From Planctomyces sp. (lineage in GTDB: Bacteria; Planctomycetota; Planctomycetia; Planctomycetales; Planctomycetaceae), in assembly GCA_027483145.1 (NCBI GenBank), contig JAIXVG010000343.1, positions 1 through 53,680 of the forward strand: a DNA stretch of 53,680 nucleotides, read 5' to 3'. The first letter of the stretch is position 1. Each line of letters starts with the position of its first letter. Made by a program: the position numbers and the translations under genes. Of the stretch, positions 35,664-43,167 are shown piece by piece. Under the pieces are notes generated by a model. The model was not told the DNA's origin and searched no databases. It worked only from the letters and a program-made list of their open reading frames with translations.

Positions 35664-36437
35664 ATGATGAGCTGGCTCAAGCCGATTAGTGTCGTATTGC
35701 TGGCGACTGGGCTGTTGCCGATTGGCCTTTCGATTCTGGCCCATGCCCAGCATAAGCCGGCTATTTTGTCGATTGCTGCTCCTGCCCGGCCGGGGCTGGC
35801 GTTTCAGCAGTACATGGTTGACCTGGGACCAATTCAGCCGACATCTGAAGTGCGGGGCTATTTTGTCTTTCGCAATCAATCGGCCGGGGATGTGACAATT
35901 ACGAGTGTTGAGCCAAGCTGTGGTTGCCTGGCTCCGCAGCTTGAGAAGAAGTCGTATGGTACTGGTGAAACGGGGACGATTGCGCTGCGGGTATTGCCTG
36001 CGAATGAAGCGCCGGGGAAGAAGGAGTACTTTGTTGATATTCGGTACACCGATACCGAGCCACGGGAGATTCGGCTGGTTTTCAGGCTGACGTTACCTGA
36101 GAAGAAGCTATCGGTGCGGCCGAGGGCGCTCATGTTTTATCAGCTGGGTGAAGAAGCGACTTCGCAGCGATTGAAGGTTTGCGATACGCGCGGGACGGCG
36201 GTGGTGATTGAAGGGGTGAAGTCATCGAACCCGCTGGTGACGGTTCGCTACCTGGGTGGACTGGAAACCGAAGGTGGGCTGATTGAACATCAGATTGAAG
36301 TAACGGCTGCGGCTAATTGTCCTGCTGGGCGACATCAGGGGACGATTAGCATCTCGACGGCGGATGAAGCGTTTCCGGAATTGCGGGTTCCGTTTATGGT
36401 TGAGGGGCGCCAGAAGACGGCTGAGCCTGGTCCTTGA
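35664..36437 (+). CDS. Exported DUF1573 protein
   Basis: The product has 257 residues from ATG 35664; the next codon is also ATG, and a TTG lies two codons upstream. A signal peptide spans residues 1-29 (VVLLATGLLPIGLSILAHAQ). The DUF1573 Ig-like fold follows: VDLGPIQPTSEVRGYFVFRN, then the family cysteine motif EPSCGC (C86, C88) and ALRVLP. DUF1573 proteins are abundant in planctomycetes and Bacteroidetes and are extracytoplasmic; their role is unknown. It follows the DUF11 gene by 71 bases with a hairpin between and may share its transcript. Confidence 0.88.
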   Translation: MMSWLKPISVVLLATGLLPIGLSILAHAQHKPAILSIAAPARPGLAFQQYMVDLGPIQPTSEVRGYFVFRNQSAGDVTITSVEPSCGCLAPQLEKKSYGTGETGTIALRVLPANEAPGKKEYFVDIRYTDTEPREIRLVFRLTLPEKKLSVRPRALMFYQLGEEATSQRLKVCDTRGTAVVIEGVKSSNPLVTVRYLGGLETEGGLIEHQIEVTAAANCPAGRHQGTISISTADEAFPELRVPFMVEGRQKTAEPGP

Positions 36438-36615
36438 TTTGGTTCGGACCAGTTGAAGGGGTGACGGTGGAGCTTCGCTGTGGACAGGCTCCTTGCCTTT
36501 CGTTCACCTCTTGGGAAGAATTGCGCCAATGTTTACTGCGGTTTGCGGTCATGCAAATCGTGATGACTTCTTGTAGGCGGAATGATTTTCCTGGAAGCTT
36601 ATCAGTTGGCGGGCC

Positions 36616-37425
36616 ATGACACGGATCATTACGGGGCTTGGCTGCTGGCTGCTGTTTCTGATGACTCCGCTGGGGAAGTTGTTGGGGTCTGAGCCCTATC
36701 GTCGCCATTCACGCGAACGATTCGAGCGAGGCTTGATTGTCGTTCTGCCGGGAATTGAAGGGCGGAGCTTTCTCAACTTTGCGGTTGTTTGGGGGCTGGT
36801 CCGAGGCGGCGTCGCCAGTGCCATTGAGACGTTTGATTGGACGTGGTGGCTGTTCCCGATTCATCCGCTGAACCTGCGGGCGGAGAAGCGCAATCGGGCG
36901 ATGGCGGTTAAGCTAGCGCAGCGAATTTGCGACTACCAGGACCAATACCCCGGCAGGCCTGTCACATTGGTCGGGCACTCTGGTGGCGGCGCGTTAACGG
37001 CCTGGGTGCTGGAGGCGCTGCCTGCAGGGAGAACGATTACCGGTTGCATTCAGCTTGCACCGGCGATTAGTCCGGGGTACCAGTTGGGTCCAGCGCTGTC
37101 GCGGCTGACCAGGGAGCTGGTCGTCTTTCATTCGTGGGGGGACTGGTTCTTCGTGGGGGTGGGGACGTGGGTGGTTGGAACACTCGATGGGGTGCATACA
37201 CCGTCAGCGGGGATGCTGGGTTACAAGGGGCAAGTTCTTGAGCAGCGCCTTGACGAAAAGCTGCGGCAGATGCCTTACCGGTTAAGCTGGCTGAAGCAGT
37301 TTCATCTGGGGGAACACTTTGGGTGTGTTCATGTGCTGTTTGTAGCTGAAACCGTCGCACCGATTGTTCATGAATGGGAACAGGCTAGCGTGAGGGGTGA
37401 TGAATTCGTTCACGCTGGTGGTTGA
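36616..37425 (+). CDS. Alpha/beta hydrolase-fold protein
   Basis: The product has 269 residues. The nucleophile elbow TLVGHSGGG puts Ser122 in the usual place for a serine hydrolase, after GLIVVLPGIEGRS which would form the oxyanion-side strand. A possible acid/His partner is HLGEHFGCVHV near residue 235-243. The N-terminus MTRIITGLGCWLLFLMTPLG may be a membrane anchor or uncleaved signal. No substrate can be assigned. It lies 178 bases after the DUF1573 gene on the same strand. The ATG at 36616 lacks a strong ribosome site. Confidence 0.8.
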   Translation: MTRIITGLGCWLLFLMTPLGKLLGSEPYRRHSRERFERGLIVVLPGIEGRSFLNFAVVWGLVRGGVASAIETFDWTWWLFPIHPLNLRAEKRNRAMAVKLAQRICDYQDQYPGRPVTLVGHSGGGALTAWVLEALPAGRTITGCIQLAPAISPGYQLGPALSRLTRELVVFHSWGDWFFVGVGTWVVGTLDGVHTPSAGMLGYKGQVLEQRLDEKLRQMPYRLSWLKQFHLGEHFGCVHVLFVAETVAPIVHEWEQASVRGDEFVHAGG

Positions 37426-37558
37426 ATGGTTGGCGGGCAGTGCAGTGGCGAGATGGTAAGATAGTACGTTTTTTCGAGTGGGTTGCGGGTTGGGTTGGCG
37501 TGAAGCGGAGGCGACTGGAAGACGGTATGAACAAGGCGAAATGTCCCTTAGGCTCACG

Positions 37559-38002
37559 TTAGGAGAGCTGTTCGCTCTCTTTACGCTTTCGGGGAACGGC
37601 CTTACCGACAACCTTGGTCTTCCGCTTGGACGCCTTGGCTGAGAGTTTCTTTGCGATTGCGGCTTTCGCGGTTCCAATCCGTAGTACCGCATCTTGAAGC
37701 TGCTCGGTGACCCACGCGTTCAGGCTCTTGCCGGAAACGGCGGCAGCGACATTGACTTGCCTGTGAAGTTCCGGCGGGATTCGGGTCACGAACTGCCCGG
37801 AAAAGGGTTTGTCGGGGGATTCGCCGCGCGACTTACAGAACTCAAGGTAATCATCGACCGACTCATGGAACGCCTGCTTCACCTCGGCGACGCTTTCGCC
37901 CTGAAAGGTGATGACATCGCGGGTGTTGATCACCTCGCCGTGGATGATCCCCGCCTCTTCGTCGAACTCGACTTTGCCGATGTAGCCTTTGTATTCCATC
38001 AT
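37559..38002 (-). CDS. hicB: HicB-family antitoxin
   Basis: The product has 147 residues. The N-terminal HicB-like fold (MMEYKGYIGKVEFDEEAGII, HGEVINTRDVITFQGESVAE) neutralises the toxin. The middle carries a ribbon-helix-helix DNA-binding segment (RIPPELHRQVNVAAAVSGKS, LNAWVTEQL). The tail is Lys/Arg-rich, longer than usual. Its ATG overlaps the hicA stop by four bases. The antitoxin normally represses its own promoter, and a perfect 7-base inverted repeat sits in the hicA promoter. Together with hicA this is a complete type II module. Confidence 0.93.
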   Translation of the reverse strand: MMEYKGYIGKVEFDEEAGIIHGEVINTRDVITFQGESVAEVKQAFHESVDDYLEFCKSRGESPDKPFSGQFVTRIPPELHRQVNVAAAVSGKSLNAWVTEQLQDAVLRIGTAKAAIAKKLSAKASKRKTKVVGKAVPRKRKESEQLS

Positions 38003-38253
38003 GGCGTCACTCCTGCCTCTGTCAGGAACCGCCGCATGGACTTGACGGCTCCTTTGTCTGTTTCCTTTTGGGGGTGCGGCCTGTGAAAGACGGCTCGAAT
38101 GCCATTCAAGGCGATCCGCACTCGCGATCCGGAACCCTCTGTGATCTCGGCACCGGCCGCCTCAAGCATGGCCTCGATGTCCCGCCAGGCGATGTTTGGC
38201 CTGACCGGGTCCTCGAAAATCGCCTCCAGCGTGCGTTGGTGCTTCGGTCCCAT
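37999..38253 (-). CDS. hicA: HicA-family mRNA interferase toxin
   Basis: The product has 84 residues from ATG 38251-38253 (MGPKHQRTLEAIFEDPVRPN). A longer frame to 38292 would run into the promoter and is rejected. HicA folds like a double-stranded RNA-binding domain and cuts mRNA with a catalytic His; here the family segment is IEMLE-like DIEAMLEAAGAEITEGSGSR followed by VRIALNGIRAVFHRPHP. The end MRRFLTEAGVTP matches this HicA subgroup. The toxin gene comes first, then hicB, overlapping ATGA. Confidence 0.93.
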   Translation of the reverse strand: MGPKHQRTLEAIFEDPVRPNIAWRDIEAMLEAAGAEITEGSGSRVRIALNGIRAVFHRPHPQKETDKGAVKSMRRFLTEAGVTP

Positions 38254-38263
38254 GCTGGCCTTT

Positions 38264-38292
38264 ATAGTATCATCAGGTGATACTGAAGTCAA
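38264..38292 (-). promoter_or_regulatory. hicAB promoter with operator palindrome
   Basis: On the minus strand TTGACT (38292-38287) and TACTAT (38269-38264) are separated by exactly 17 bases, a near-consensus sigma-70 promoter 10 bases before the hicA start codon. The spacer and -10 box contain the perfect inverted repeat AGTATCA-TCAGG-TGATACT (38266-38284), placed where bound HicB would block RNA polymerase. Confidence 0.75.
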
Positions 38293-38517
38293 GTTGTCTC
38301 TCTTAGGCGAGAGTCGCGGGAGGCCAAACGGCGAGACTTTCAGGGTTAACGCTTCTGTTTCTTGTCTGCCTCGATCGGCTGCGTCGCCCCGGTAGGCTAT
38401 CGCTAACTGGGGGTATCAGCGAGCCGCATTATGCCGCCAAGCAGGTTTTGAAACGGGCTCTCGACGTTCGTCTCGAATTTTGGCAGAATCATTGGAAAGG
38501 AATAGGGGGGTGACAAA

Positions 38518-38778
38518 ATGGGCATTCGAGATGAAATTGTAGAGCAGGCGATGTCGTTACCGCCGGAAGATCGGGCCTATGTCGCCGATCTTCTGGAAGG
38601 GAGCTTGCCGATCGGGGAGTTCTCTGATCCGAAGATCGCGAGTGCGTGGTCGCTCGAAATCGACCGCCGCGTTCGAGCCTATGACCAGGGAGAAACGACC
38701 GGCATCAACTTCGACGATGCGTTACGACAGATGCGGACGGCATTACGTGCCCGTGGCGACGATAAGGCTGGGAAATGA
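38518..38778 (+). CDS. Addiction-module antitoxin (ParD-like, TIGR02574 type)
   Basis: The product has 86 residues. It belongs to the short addiction-module component family: EIVEQAMSLPPEDRAYVADL, then LLEGSLPIGEFSDPKIASAW and EIDRRVRAYDQGET. It should bind and neutralise the RelE/ParE-type toxin encoded next, which it overlaps by four bases (38775-38778). A G-rich run sits before the ATG. A decayed relative of its C-terminal half lies at 40911-41063. Family call good; the exact antitoxin class is less sure. Confidence 0.88.
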   Translation: MGIRDEIVEQAMSLPPEDRAYVADLLEGSLPIGEFSDPKIASAWSLEIDRRVRAYDQGETTGINFDDALRQMRTALRARGDDKAGK

Positions 38779-39083
38779 TCTTGCGTGTTCTCCCAGAAGC
38801 GCAAGGGGAGGCGATCGAGGCAGCCGTGTGGTACGAAGATCGCCAACGGTCGCTGGGTGAAGAATTTCTCTGCGAGATCGAAACGGCTTTTGAACGCATT
38901 CGCCAGGGAGTGGATTCGCTTTCGCGACTCGAACAGTATTCGGGTTTGCTTGATATTCGCCGGATGATACTGCGGCGGTTTCCGTATGCAGTGATTGTTC
39001 TGTGGCGCACCGATGAAACGATAGTCGTGGCGATTGCCCATACACGACGCCGCCCGCTGTATTGGATGGACCGTGTGAATTGA
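38775..39083 (+). CDS. RelE/ParE-family toxin
   Basis: The product has 102 residues. It has the ParE/RelE fold markers: an N-terminal strand and helix (MILRVLPEAQGEAIEAAVWY EDRQ, read as two parts), GEEFLCEIETAFERI, and the C-terminal strands RRFPYAVIVLWRTDETIVVA with IAHTRRRPLYW. Family members poison gyrase or cleave mRNA on the ribosome; which applies cannot be told. It overlaps its antitoxin by four bases, forming an intact type II module next to hicAB. Confidence 0.9.
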   Translation: MILRVLPEAQGEAIEAAVWYEDRQRSLGEEFLCEIETAFERIRQGVDSLSRLEQYSGLLDIRRMILRRFPYAVIVLWRTDETIVVAIAHTRRRPLYWMDRVN

Positions 39084-39236
39084 TCGAATCACTTACCTGA
39101 AACGCATCGTTCGGGTAGTGCAAGTAGATCAATCGTAACCAGCCTCCCGCAGTGTGATTGCTTCAGAGTCTCGGTGATATCGCCATTTGATGGAATTGGA
39201 CCGGGGCGCTCTGAGATGTTTATCAGCCGAAAAACT

Positions 39237-39266
39237 TTGACGAATCCCCAGCTCTTCCGGTATCAT
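39237..39266 (+). promoter_or_regulatory. Possible sigma-70 promoter of the decayed gene
   Basis: TTGACG (39237-39242) and TATCAT (39261-39266) lie 18 bases apart, ending seven bases before the ATG at 39273. The spacing to the start is very short. Confidence 0.3.
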
Positions 39267-39272
39267 CACGGC

Positions 39273-39515
39273 ATGAGTACAGCAGCCGAATCACATCAAG
39301 GTTTTCATCGAGGGACAACTCCCATTTTCGAGTTGTTGACCGTCGAGCAGTAGCATCAACTTTCCCAACTGCAGGCGGACCCCTCACTGGCGGGCCGCAT
39401 CGAGGAACTGGCCGAGAAGGCGAATGAAGGGGAATTGATCGATTCGGAAATCGCTGAGTACGAAGCCTACATCGAAGCGAATAACCTTCTGGCCACCCTA
39501 CTTGCTACGCATCGA
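39273..39515 (+). pseudogene. Decayed small helical protein gene of the type that precedes HNH nuclease genes
   Basis: Reading from ATG 39273 gives MSTAAESHQGFHRGTTPIFE and LLTVEQ, then an in-frame TAG at 39351-39353, and the same frame continues with coding-like sequence (LAGRIEELAEKANEGELIDS, EIAEYEAYIEANNLLATLL). The second part resembles a small planctomycete protein family, often followed by an HNH endonuclease gene, which is recalled from family knowledge. The frame runs into the 3' end of the opposite-strand gene at 39505 and no HNH gene is present. The stop codon, lost partner and overlap argue for a pseudogene. Confidence 0.6.
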
Positions 39516-40401
39516 GGGCCGTCATCTTGCGAAGCTCCTCTTCGCGGTAGCGGCGCAGGATAGGTCGGGCATTAAGGCCAAATACCAGGGTGGCAATGCT
39601 TCCCATGAGAAGCAGTGGGTACGCGACGAAAAATGGTTGGCTCTGCAGAAGCGAGACTGCGCCAGCCGCAAGCAGGCCAACGCCACAGACCGATCCAATC
39701 ACGAGGAGCACGACGACCAACTTGCGCGAGCGCCGCAGCGAGGTGAGAATGCCGATCGCACCCCCCAGCAGTCCCAATGCGCCACCACCCACTCCTTCCA
39801 CTAACGCCCGCTGTGATGGGCTCCACCACGTCGCAACACTCGAGTCTGATTGAATGGTCAGTGGACTCAAGAAGATCGTGCCGGCCGCCGGCATGGCAAC
39901 ATTGATGGTGATTCGAGCTGGCTTCATACCGGGTTTCGCCGTAAAGGGGAGTGCGATGTCACGCCAATCGCTGGTTCCCGAGATGGACCGCAATGGCCCC
40001 GCATCGGCGAGCGTGCGGCTGAAGTAGGCACCCCGCTCACCAAAATCGTTCCACATTTCCAGGTAGGCCGTTCCCGCGACGTTTTCGTACTTCACGCGAC
40101 CCCGCACAACATACTGATGCGATGCGACGGGCGGGTTCGTCACCTGCACAATGGAAATGAGCGTCTCCCCGGCACTGCCGCGAATCTCGACCGCCTGGTC
40201 GGCCGCCGAAGGGGTTGGCTCGACCAGACGATACCGGTCCTGACCGGCAGCCGGTGGGATGAACTCCAAGGTCACCGGACCGGCCGGAGTGGCTGCGGCT
40301 GGCGGCGTTCCCAGCGGGCCGGATGCGTGCGGAGGGCCGTCAGCGGCTAGGAGGGGCCTTACGAGGATTAGCTGAAGAACGAGCAGTTTCACCGGCCACA
40401 T
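39505..40401 (-). CDS. Exported/membrane protein partner of the DUF2089 gene, function unknown
   Basis: The product has 298 residues. A signal peptide covers residues 1-20 (MWPVKLLVLQLILVRPLLAA). A beta-rich extracytoplasmic region follows (VEIRGSAGETLISIVQV, YVVRGRVKYENVAGTAYLEM), like a carbohydrate-binding jelly roll, then three hydrophobic segments in the last 100 residues (GGGALGLLGGAIGIL, LVVVLLVIGSVCGVGLLAAG, FFVAYPLLLMGSIATLVFGL). AAGGAG lies 7 bases before the ATG. Its start overlaps the end of the DUF2089 gene by 62 bases, so the two are one operon. Function unknown. Confidence 0.8.
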   Translation of the reverse strand: MWPVKLLVLQLILVRPLLAADGPPHASGPLGTPPAAATPAGPVTLEFIPPAAGQDRYRLVEPTPSAADQAVEIRGSAGETLISIVQVTNPPVASHQYVVRGRVKYENVAGTAYLEMWNDFGERGAYFSRTLADAGPLRSISGTSDWRDIALPFTAKPGMKPARITINVAMPAAGTIFLSPLTIQSDSSVATWWSPSQRALVEGVGGGALGLLGGAIGILTSLRRSRKLVVVLLVIGSVCGVGLLAAGAVSLLQSQPFFVAYPLLLMGSIATLVFGLNARPILRRYREEELRKMTALDA

Positions 40402-40696
40402 GGTCGGTCTCCTTGTGTGCTTCGTGCAAAGAGAGAATGGCCTTCATCGTATTGAGGTCGATCTTCCCGTCGGCATGCATGCCGCGCACCGTTCGCTCGA
40501 ATTCGTCCATGGGTCGCTGACTGTCAAAAACTTGAATTTTGGCAATCAGCCGATCGAGGCGCAGACGAACCGTCGGATAGGAGATGGCGTACGCAGCCGC
40601 CAAGTCCTTAAGCGACCCGGAAGCCAGCACGAATCGCTTGAGGAACGCCAAGTCTTCGTCGGCCAACAGATCGAGCCAGTCACGGGAATCGGACAT
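40340..40696 (-). CDS. DUF2089 family putative regulator
   Basis: The product has 118 residues. The DUF2089 signature is clear: WLDLLADEDLAFLKRFVLAS, then GSLKDLAAAYAISYPTVRLR, a helix-turn-helix, and LDRLIAKI. Members are thought to be DNA-binding regulators, often encoded beside a membrane protein they may control. Here it overlaps the downstream membrane protein gene by 62 bases, an unusually long overlap, fitting a regulator and sensor or target pair; this is inference. The C-terminal tail (about 30 residues) lies within the overlap. Confidence 0.87.
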   Translation of the reverse strand: MSDSRDWLDLLADEDLAFLKRFVLASGSLKDLAAAYAISYPTVRLRLDRLIAKIQVFDSQRPMDEFERTVRGMHADGKIDLNTMKAILSLHEAHKETDHVAGETARSSANPRKAPPSR

Positions 40697-40910
40697 GTGC
40701 AGATTATCGCGTTGAGTTCAATAAAACGCAAGTAAACTTTCATTTTATTTTTTGGATTATTTTAACCAGGCGCCAGAAACTCAACTTCGGGGGGCGAAGA
40801 GGCGGCGATCGGCCGGGTGGTACTGGCTTCGCAAGTATCTGCTCGAGTTGATTATGCTCGTACTCTGTTTCGACGAGCTCGTTCGGGGCTGTTGGGTTCC
40901 ATCGAGGAAC

Positions 40911-41063
40911 GATGTGCCACTTGGACGAACGTGCCCCCTGCACGAGTTCGCGTTCGAAATTGACCGGCGAGTTGAGGCTTATGACCGGGGAGAGACGTGT
41001 CACATCGGCTTCGATGATGCGATCTGTCAGATGCGGACGGCCTTGCGGCAGGAGAGAGTTTGA
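40911..41063 (+). pseudogene. Remnant of an addiction-module antitoxin
   Basis: In the frame ending at TGA 41061-41063 the sequence reads EIDRRVEAYDRGETCHIGFD and DAICQMRTALRQ. This matches the C-terminal half of the intact antitoxin at 38518 at most positions (EIDRRVRAYDQGET, FDDALRQMRTALR). The N-terminal half is unrecognisable and the frame upstream looks noncoding. No toxin gene follows; instead the ATG of the TlpA-like gene overlaps its stop (TGATG). It is a truncated relic. Confidence 0.6.
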
Positions 41064-42073
41064 TGACATCAGCCCTTTGTAGACGGTCTTTGCTCGCAAT
41101 ACTTTGTCTGGTGCTGCTCGTTGCCACTAGCGACATTCAAGCTGCAGAAACGAAACCAGCTTTCGACTTGCCGCGAGATGCGCGGTTCTGGATTAACTCC
41201 AGTCCCTTCAGTCTTCAGCAGTGCCGGGGCAAGGCGGTTTTTCTTTACTTTTTCGAAGCCGAGTGCCCGAGGTGTGCGGAGGGCTGGAGTCGGCTCAACG
41301 AAATGGCTCGAACTCACGCGGATGACCCCATCTTGTTTCTGGCAGTCAGTCCTGGAACCGGTCGTCAACAGATGGAACGCTATGTGGATAAGAACAACGT
41401 CCGTTGGGCGCTCGTTCTCGATCCCGACCGCCGTCTTGAAACGGTGATGGATGTCGGCACGATTAGTTTGATGAATATCGCGCAGGTTGTCACGATCGAC
41501 CCTGCTGGCCAGCCACAGCAAGGTAGTTGGCGAGATATGGAAGGCACCGTCAACGAGTCGCTCAACGGCGCGAAATGGACGATCGACCCCAAAACAATAT
41601 CCACGGCGCTCAGACCAACTTGGCAGCAGATTGAATTCGAAAACTTTGCGGCTGCGGCCCCTGCTCTTAACAAGGCGCTGAAGTCGCCGAAGGGAGACTT
41701 GAAGTCGAGCGCCCAAGCCCTCATGGAGGTCGTGCAGCGCCAAATTGACGAACTGGCGATGACCGGCGATACAGCCTACGAATCGGGCGATAAGTGGTCT
41801 GCTTTCCGTTCCTATACTGTCCTCAGTGAACGCTTCAAAGGGTACTCGTTGCCGCCGAAGGTCGAGTCCCGTACGAAAGAACTGCGAACCGACCCAAGCG
41901 TCAAAGCGGAACTGGCCGCGTTCCAAACACTGGAGAAGGCGAAACGACTGGCCACCGATCCGAAGCAGTCCAAAAACGCGATCCAGCTTTTGAAACTCCT
42001 CGCAAAGAACCATGCAGAGACCGAAGCCGGTAGAGAAGCCGCTGCTCTTTTGGGTACTTCGAAAGTGGACTAG
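41063..42073 (+). CDS. Exported thioredoxin-fold (TlpA-like) protein
   Basis: The product has 336 residues from ATG 41063, with GGAG 8 bases upstream. A signal peptide spans 1-28 (LLAILCLVLLVATSDIQAAE). A thioredoxin/AhpC-TSA-like domain follows (about 33-180): KAVFLYFFEAECPRCAEGW with an active-site pair C68-PR-C71, then FLAVSPGTGRQQM. The rest (180-336) is helical, with repeat-like segments (GDTAYESGDKWSAFRSYTVL). It may be a periplasmic thiol-disulfide protein. Its start overlaps the stop of the antitoxin remnant, so the present leader was probably created by the decay of that gene. Confidence 0.83.
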   Translation: MTSALCRRSLLAILCLVLLVATSDIQAAETKPAFDLPRDARFWINSSPFSLQQCRGKAVFLYFFEAECPRCAEGWSRLNEMARTHADDPILFLAVSPGTGRQQMERYVDKNNVRWALVLDPDRRLETVMDVGTISLMNIAQVVTIDPAGQPQQGSWRDMEGTVNESLNGAKWTIDPKTISTALRPTWQQIEFENFAAAAPALNKALKSPKGDLKSSAQALMEVVQRQIDELAMTGDTAYESGDKWSAFRSYTVLSERFKGYSLPPKVESRTKELRTDPSVKAELAAFQTLEKAKRLATDPKQSKNAIQLLKLLAKNHAETEAGREAAALLGTSKVD

Positions 42074-42334
42074 TTTGCGGGTGGATGGCGGGCGTGTGGG
42101 CCGGGTTGGCGTTTTTGTCTGCCTGGGGCGGAAGGCTAAGGGGCGACCAAGGGCACCTGCGAGTTCTTGATGGAATAGTCGGGATGACGGGACGGCTATT
42201 GAACTTTTTTTCGCTGGCGTCGGCTTGTGGGATGCGCGCTCGCAGCAATTAGTCCGCAGGTTGGCAAATGGGAAATGACCGAACGATCAAGCAGACCCGG
42301 CAGCCCGTCGAACGCGACGGTTAGTTCGAAGGCG

Positions 42335-42823
42335 CTATGCAAGTTCCGGCCAGCCAGCCATGTTTGAGCATGATTCGCGGGAGATGCCCGAATTCGGCAC
42401 TTCGCCGAATCTCTCTTCGTGAATGTGCCACGACAGATAGCACATTTCCTCGCACTCCAGATTCATCACGGCAGTTGACGGCTCGGCGTTCACCGCATCA
42501 TAGTATCCCTTACCAGCTGCAACGATGAAGCCGCGCGCATACAGAAAACCGTCGTCGGAGCCGTCCGTGTGCTCTTGGATCGCTGCGCGGTCAATGTCAT
42601 AGAGCTTTCTTTCCAGGATTCGGTCGAATGCCAAAAGCTCAGCTGCGGAAAAGTGGTTCAGTTGTTCACGCAATGCCGGAATGACTTCCTCCAGCGATTC
42701 GAGCAACTCCTCGGCTTTTTCTTCCGAAAGCTTTCGCTCAGTAAGCTGCTGGCGCACTTTGACTTTGCCACCCACCGCTTGCCACGCGGTTTCAATCACC
42801 GACCAAAAACGAGCGTCATCCAT
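42335..42823 (-). CDS. DUF4240 domain protein
   Basis: The product has 162 residues. The family opening MDDARFWSVIETAW and the segment QLNHFSAAELLAFDRILERK, LYDIDRAA, are typical of DUF4240, followed by YARGFIVAAGKGYYDAV. GGAGG sits 6 bases before the ATG. No enzymatic residue pattern is recognised; members occur singly in many bacteria and function is unknown. It is convergent with the TlpA-like gene, 261 bases between stops. Confidence 0.83.
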   Translation of the reverse strand: MDDARFWSVIETAWQAVGGKVKVRQQLTERKLSEEKAEELLESLEEVIPALREQLNHFSAAELLAFDRILERKLYDIDRAAIQEHTDGSDDGFLYARGFIVAAGKGYYDAVNAEPSTAVMNLECEEMCYLSWHIHEERFGEVPNSGISRESCSNMAGWPELA

Positions 42824-43167
42824 TTCGTGCCTCCTCCGCCAACCTAGTGATGTCCCGACCAGATTGCGGCCATAATAAGCGGCTGTGGCTGGGTCATCAA
42901 TGATCGATTTGGCTGCTTTGAGAACGAGTTCGGGTCAATTCGACGGCGCGAATTGACCGAGACTTTTTTGCAAAGCTGCAACGCTGAAATTTCCAGTTCA
43001 AGTTTACAACATCAATGCAACGCGAATGCGATGCCACTGCAACATAGTCGGGCCTACGGGATTTGAATTGGGCGGTGTAGGTTGCTTCAAATCCCTCTGG
43101 CGGGGAATACTATTGCAGGGGTTTTCAAAACGTCTGGTGCCGCTAACCAGGTTCTGAAGTTGATTTT
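42824..43167. other. Divergent intergenic region
   Basis: 344 bases between the DUF4240 gene and the glycosyltransferase gene. No gene, hairpin or repeat was recognised; it should hold both promoters. Confidence 0.45.
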
